DNA of 9,131 nucleotides from Methanomicrobiales archaeon (GTDB lineage: Archaea > Halobacteriota > Methanomicrobia > Methanomicrobiales > JACTUA01), in the NCBI GenBank assembly GCA_028678965.1, contig JAJRCM010000108.1:1-9131 (forward strand). Direction: 5' to 3'. Every line of letters begins with the position of its first letter. The stretch's first letter is position 1. Positions 7,074-9,131 of this stretch are shown one piece after another. Under the pieces are notes generated by a model, which was given only the letters and a program-made list of their open reading frames with translations, did not search any database and was not told the origin of the DNA. Both the position numbers and the translations under genes were made by a program.

Positions 7074-7225
7074 TGCTCAGGCATTCCTGCGGGTACGAGG
7101 CAAAGGTCCTGTGCAAGAAGTGCGGCACCCTACTTATCTACCGCGAACGTGCCGGTGTCTATTGCCCCAGCTGCGGACGGCATGTGACGATTGTCTGTCC
7201 TGGCTGTGGCAAGGTGTGGGACTAA
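7073..7225 (+). CDS. 50-residue zinc-ribbon protein, last gene of the operon
   Basis: This short ORF starts at ATG 7073, sharing one base with the fwdC stop (TGATG), and ends at TAA 7223-7225. The 50-residue product carries three CxxC knuckles: Cys14/Cys17 (CKKCG), Cys31/Cys34 (CPSCG) and Cys42/Cys45 (CPGCG), plus a lone Cys6. It therefore resembles a compact double zinc ribbon. The 13-residue gap between the first two knuckles is too short for rubredoxin. There is no clear ribosome-binding site before the ATG, so translation would come by re-initiation after fwdC or from a leaderless transcript made from TATA-like DNA at 7046-7051. The full codon fit, cysteine pattern and coupling make it very likely a real gene. 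No function can be assigned; the position suggests a link to Fwd expression, maturation or assembly. Confidence 0.78.
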   Translation: MLRHSCGYEAKVLCKKCGTLLIYRERAGVYCPSCGRHVTIVCPGCGKVWD

Positions 7226-7491
7226 CCTTCCCGTGCTCTTAGCCACTGGGTGTACTGGAACCGCAACTTCTCCAGCTCTGACGGGCTCAGATCCTTCTTT
7301 TTTGTGGTATGCAGATAGGTCTCCAGCTGGGTGACAATATTCTCTGCATCAGTATGGTTCTTTACCTCAAGATAGACCGGTGTTTTAGCGCAGTTGATCG
7401 ACTCCCCGCAGGCAGGACAGAGTTTCCATCGCTGAAACCGGTCGATATACATGAAGGTATGGCATCCCGGACAGCGAATCACCAGGTACAT
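7222..7491 (-). CDS. Small zinc-ribbon protein, possibly DUF1922-like, function unknown
   Basis: On the minus strand from ATG 7491 this gives 89 residues beginning MYLVIRCPGC. Two CxxC knuckles, Cys7/Cys10 (CPGC) and Cys25/Cys28 (CPACG), form one zinc ribbon with a TFMYIDRFQRWKLCP linker. The rest is charged and helical (ending QYTQWLRAREG), with a basic KKKD patch in the middle. An upstream in-frame ATG at 7551 would add 20 residues; I prefer 7491 because small ribbon proteins of this kind usually begin just before the first knuckle. However, a TATA box at 7572-7577 fits a leaderless start at 7551, so the choice is open. The TAG (7222-7224) overlaps the TAA of the convergent zinc-ribbon gene. 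Similar small ribbon proteins occur in methanogens. No activity is known to me; nucleic-acid or protein binding is a guess. Confidence 0.78.
   Translation of the reverse strand: MYLVIRCPGCHTFMYIDRFQRWKLCPACGESINCAKTPVYLEVKNHTDAENIVTQLETYLHTTKKKDLSPSELEKLRFQYTQWLRAREG
7293..7303 (+). terminator. T-rich run, possible archaeal terminator of the hydrogenase-Fwd operon
   Basis: A pyrimidine run ending in six Ts (7298-7303) lies about 70 nt after the last stop of the plus-strand operon. Archaeal RNA polymerase often terminates at oligo-T tracts without a hairpin. The tract sits antisense inside the minus-strand zinc-ribbon gene, where it encodes its lysine-rich patch, so it could be coincidental. 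No better terminator candidate was seen nearby. Confidence 0.3.
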
Positions 7492-7571
7492 ATGTACGGG
7501 AAGGGTTGTGGAGCGATGGATAATTAATGTATTCGGGAGATTGAACGCCATTGGGGTGTTCAATCGTGTCC

Positions 7572-7577
7572 TTTATA
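7572..7577 (-). promoter_or_regulatory. TATA box for the minus-strand zinc-ribbon gene
   Basis: On the minus strand this reads TATAAA within CTGTATAAAGG, in the gap between the secG stop and the zinc-ribbon gene. Its centre is about 24 nt before ATG 7551, close to the archaeal TATA-to-start spacing and so consistent with a leaderless or very short leader. If ATG 7491 is the true start, the leader would be about 60 nt. Confidence 0.5.
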
Positions 7578-7590
7578 CAGAATAGAGCAT

Positions 7591-7749
7591 TCAATAGAGT
7601 GCGTTCAGAACAAATATCGCCACACTGATGGCAATTGCAATCCCGAAGACAATTGCCGGACTGATATGTACCGCCCGCCGGTCCTCGCTATCATAATAGT
7701 TGACGAGGCCTGCCGACGAGATCAGGCGTCCACCACCTTTCTTTGCCAT
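7591..7749 (-). CDS. secG: Preprotein translocase subunit Sec61-beta (archaeal SecG)
   Basis: This 52-residue minus-strand ORF starts at ATG 7749 and ends at TGA 7591-7593. It has the archaeal Sec61-beta layout: a short basic/glycine lead (MAKKGGGRL), the conserved SSAGLVNYYDSED segment, a VHISPAIVF stretch, and a single C-terminal membrane helix at about residues 29-50. The length is typical for the family (50-60). Sec61-beta is the small accessory subunit of the SecYE(beta) channel, which moves proteins across or into the cytoplasmic membrane; the N-terminus faces the cytoplasm. A TATA box about 28 nt upstream of the ATG and the lack of a ribosome-binding site suggest a leaderless mRNA. The gene is divergent from the amidohydrolase gene, with 44 nt between the starts. 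Neighbours show no functional link to secretion. Confidence 0.9.
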   Translation of the reverse strand: MAKKGGGRLISSAGLVNYYDSEDRRAVHISPAIVFGIAIAISVAIFVLNALY

Positions 7750-7772
7750 ACAAAGCTATTTCTCACTACGGA

Positions 7773-7782
7773 CATATAAAAA
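7773..7782 (-). promoter_or_regulatory. TATA box of secG
   Basis: On the minus strand the sequence reads TTTTTATATG, a good match to the archaeal TATA element, inside the 44-nt gap between secG and the divergent amidohydrolase gene. Its centre is about 28 nt from ATG 7749, placing transcription start within a few bases of the start codon. The same AT-rich bases lie only about 17 nt before the plus-strand ATG 7794, too close to serve that gene as TATA box. Confidence 0.6.
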
Positions 7783-7793
7783 GGTTGCAACAC

Positions 7794-8837
7794 ATGGCCG
7801 AAGAACGCACGTTCGAGGGTCAGGTATTTTGCGGGGATGACCTCGATCTCCGTCCGGCCCGTGTCGTCATCCAGGAAGGACGCATTACAGCGGTGGAGGA
7901 GCTGCGCCGTGCCCCGCTCCGCTGGATCTGTCCCGCCTTTTTCAATGCCCATACTCACCTGGGGGATACAGTAGCAATGGATCTACCCCTTACAGGCGAT
8001 CTCGTGGCTCTTGTTACTCCTCCTCATGGATTGAAGCACCGCATCCTCTCTACAACTCCCCGCCAGGAGCTGGTGGCAGGGATGAAGAGCGCTCTCACTT
8101 ACATGGCAGAAGCTGGGACCGCGGGGTGCGCAGATTTCAGGGAGGGAGGGGCGGCAGGTGTCGCGATGCTTCGTGAAGCAGCGGCTGGCCTTGCCTGCCA
8201 GCCAGTCATTTTCGGGAGAGAGGGGGGTGAACAGGTCGCAGAGGGGCTAGGGATCAGCAGTATACGGGATGTTGATGATGCGGAAGCCCGGGTCTCTGCG
8301 GCGAAAAGAGCAGGAAAATGGATCGCATTTCATGCCGGGGAGAGGGATGCCCACGATGTAGATAACGCTCTCTCCTTTGATCCTGACCTCCTTATTCACT
8401 GCACCCACGCCACTGACCGGCAACTCCAGGAGTGTGCGGACCGGGGCATCCCCATTGCCCTCTGTCCCCGTTCCAACTGGACCCTAGGAGTCACTAAATC
8501 CCCCTCCCATCCCCCGGTCGATAAGATGCGTGCGCTGGGATGCTCACTCCTCCTCGGCACGGATAATGTGATGTTTGTCCCCCCTGATTTATTCGGTGAG
8601 ATGTCATTTCTCTCAACGGTATACGGGGTCCCTCCCCGTGAAGTGCTGCATGCCGCGATTGCCGGTGGCAATCATTTCACCAGAACCTCCGTTATTGCCC
8701 CCGGTTCCCCTGCCCGTTTCTTCTGCGTCAAAAGCGGGGACTCGTTCCTCAGGTTCACCCGTGATCCGTGGATGACGTTCATAAAAAGGGTCAATCGGTC
8801 AGATATTGAGGAAAACGTTTTATCTTACGGGCGATAA
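7794..8837 (+). CDS. Amidohydrolase / metal-dependent deaminase-like protein, substrate unknown
   Basis: The protein has 347 residues and belongs to the amidohydrolase superfamily, nearest in style to the cytosine/guanine deaminase-chlorohydrolase (ATZ/TRZ) branch. Metal-site residues are visible: His53 and His55 (FNAHTHLGD), His180 with Glu183 (FHAGERDAH), His202/His205 (HCTHAT) and Asp257 (GTDN). The CPRSNWTLG block near 224-232 matches the CPxSN motif of that branch. There is no carboxylated-lysine motif, consistent with a mononuclear site. ATG 7794 is chosen because a weak AAGG lies about 9 nt upstream and the beta-sandwich lead (FEGQVFCGDDL) starts soon after; an in-frame ATG at 7743 would run through the secG promoter. 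At 347 residues it is shorter than most 5'-deoxyadenosine/SAH deaminases (about 430), so that function is not assigned. A deaminase or hydrolase acting on a nucleobase-like compound is a reasonable guess. Confidence 0.85.
   Translation: MAEERTFEGQVFCGDDLDLRPARVVIQEGRITAVEELRRAPLRWICPAFFNAHTHLGDTVAMDLPLTGDLVALVTPPHGLKHRILSTTPRQELVAGMKSALTYMAEAGTAGCADFREGGAAGVAMLREAAAGLACQPVIFGREGGEQVAEGLGISSIRDVDDAEARVSAAKRAGKWIAFHAGERDAHDVDNALSFDPDLLIHCTHATDRQLQECADRGIPIALCPRSNWTLGVTKSPSHPPVDKMRALGCSLLLGTDNVMFVPPDLFGEMSFLSTVYGVPPREVLHAAIAGGNHFTRTSVIAPGSPARFFCVKSGDSFLRFTRDPWMTFIKRVNRSDIEENVLSYGR
8812..8827 (+). promoter_or_regulatory. Possible promoter of the UspA gene, with a 10-bp palindrome
   Basis: The end of the amidohydrolase gene contains the perfect palindrome AAAACGTTTT (8812-8821) running into TTTTATCTTA, a weak TATA-like element about 50 nt before ATG 8872. 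A second AT-rich site, GATAATAAG at 8833-8841, is an alternative. Either could drive the stress-protein gene; neither is a strong consensus match. Confidence 0.3.
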
Positions 8838-8871
8838 TAAGTATCGAACATCTTGTTTTTGGGATATGCCT

Positions 8872-9131
8872 ATGTTTGGGAAGATCCTTGTTGGGATTGA
8901 TGGCTCTAAAACCAGTGAGAAGGCCCTGAATACTGCTCTGGAGATGGCGCACCTGTGGAACGCGGATGTCCACGTGGTATATGTCATTGAGACCGGGCTT
9001 TTCTCCTCCCTCCCCATTGACAATACCTGGGAGGTCATCTACCGGATGCTGAAAGGTGAGGGCGAGAATGCTGTCGGAGCGGCGAAGAAGGCGGGGGAGG
9101 CCCATGGGGTGAAGGTCACCGCTCACATACA
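8872..9131 (+). CDS. UspA-family universal stress protein (3' partial)
   Basis: The frame is open from ATG 8872 to the window end, giving 86 complete residues that start MFGKILVGIDGS. This is the hallmark first strand of the UspA fold with its nucleotide-contact Asp, followed by a helix (SEKALNTALEMAHLW), the second strand (DVHVVYVIE), and a long helix ending near KKAGEAHGVKV. The C-terminal ATP-binding loop (GxxGxxxxxxxxxG) would lie beyond the window, so ATP binding cannot be judged. An ATG at 8866 would add two residues; 8872 is preferred because GGGAT (8861-8865) is then at a normal ribosome-binding distance and the family commonly begins MFxKI. It lies 34 nt downstream of the amidohydrolase stop and may have its own promoter. 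UspA proteins in archaea are cytoplasmic and of varied, mostly unknown roles. Confidence 0.9.
   Translation, partial: MFGKILVGIDGSKTSEKALNTALEMAHLWNADVHVVYVIETGLFSSLPIDNTWEVIYRMLKGEGENAVGAAKKAGEAHGVKVTAHI

Noticed and set aside
7073..7225. Rubredoxin as identity of the 50-residue cysteine protein
   Set aside because: The spacing between the first two CxxC pairs is 13 residues, far shorter than in rubredoxin, and there is a third pair; a zinc ribbon fits better.

Overview
The window comes from a hydrogenotrophic methanogenic archaeon, most likely of the order Methanomicrobiales. The order is an inference from the moderately GC-rich sequence and the gene set. The methanogen call rests on a near-complete formylmethanofuran dehydrogenase core (FwdD, B, A, C) and an Eha-type energy-converting [NiFe] hydrogenase. 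Archaeal Sec61-beta and TATA-box promoters agree with it.

Bases 1-7225 are one dense, plus-strand transcription unit that begins before the window. It encodes, in order: the end of a membrane protein, a small three-helix membrane protein, EhaM (DUF1959), the hydrogenase small subunit, the hydrogenase large subunit, a 4x[4Fe-4S] ferredoxin, FwdD, FwdB, FwdA, FwdC, and a 50-residue zinc-ribbon protein. Nine of the ten junctions overlap (4-bp ATGA or GTGA, 1-bp TGATG, or 11 bp); the other has a 1-nt gap. The layout suggests that the membrane hydrogenase, using H2 and the ion gradient, makes low-potential electrons that pass through the four-cluster ferredoxin to CO2 reduction by formylmethanofuran dehydrogenase, the first step of methanogenesis. 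No FwdE, F, G or H gene is in this window.

Bases 7222-7749 hold two short minus-strand genes. A small zinc-ribbon protein has a stop codon that overlaps the stop of the convergent 50-residue zinc-ribbon gene. Upstream of it is a 52-residue Sec61-beta (SecG) translocon subunit. Both seem to be leaderless or nearly so.

Bases 7794-9131 return to the plus strand with an amidohydrolase of unknown substrate, divergent from secG, and the start of a UspA-type universal stress protein cut by the window end. No RNA genes, insertion sequences, CRISPR arrays or long repeats were seen. No stretch over 300 bases lacks a gene. The point most worth pursuing is the physical and translational linkage of a membrane hydrogenase to the CO2-fixing enzyme, with a four-cluster ferredoxin between them.
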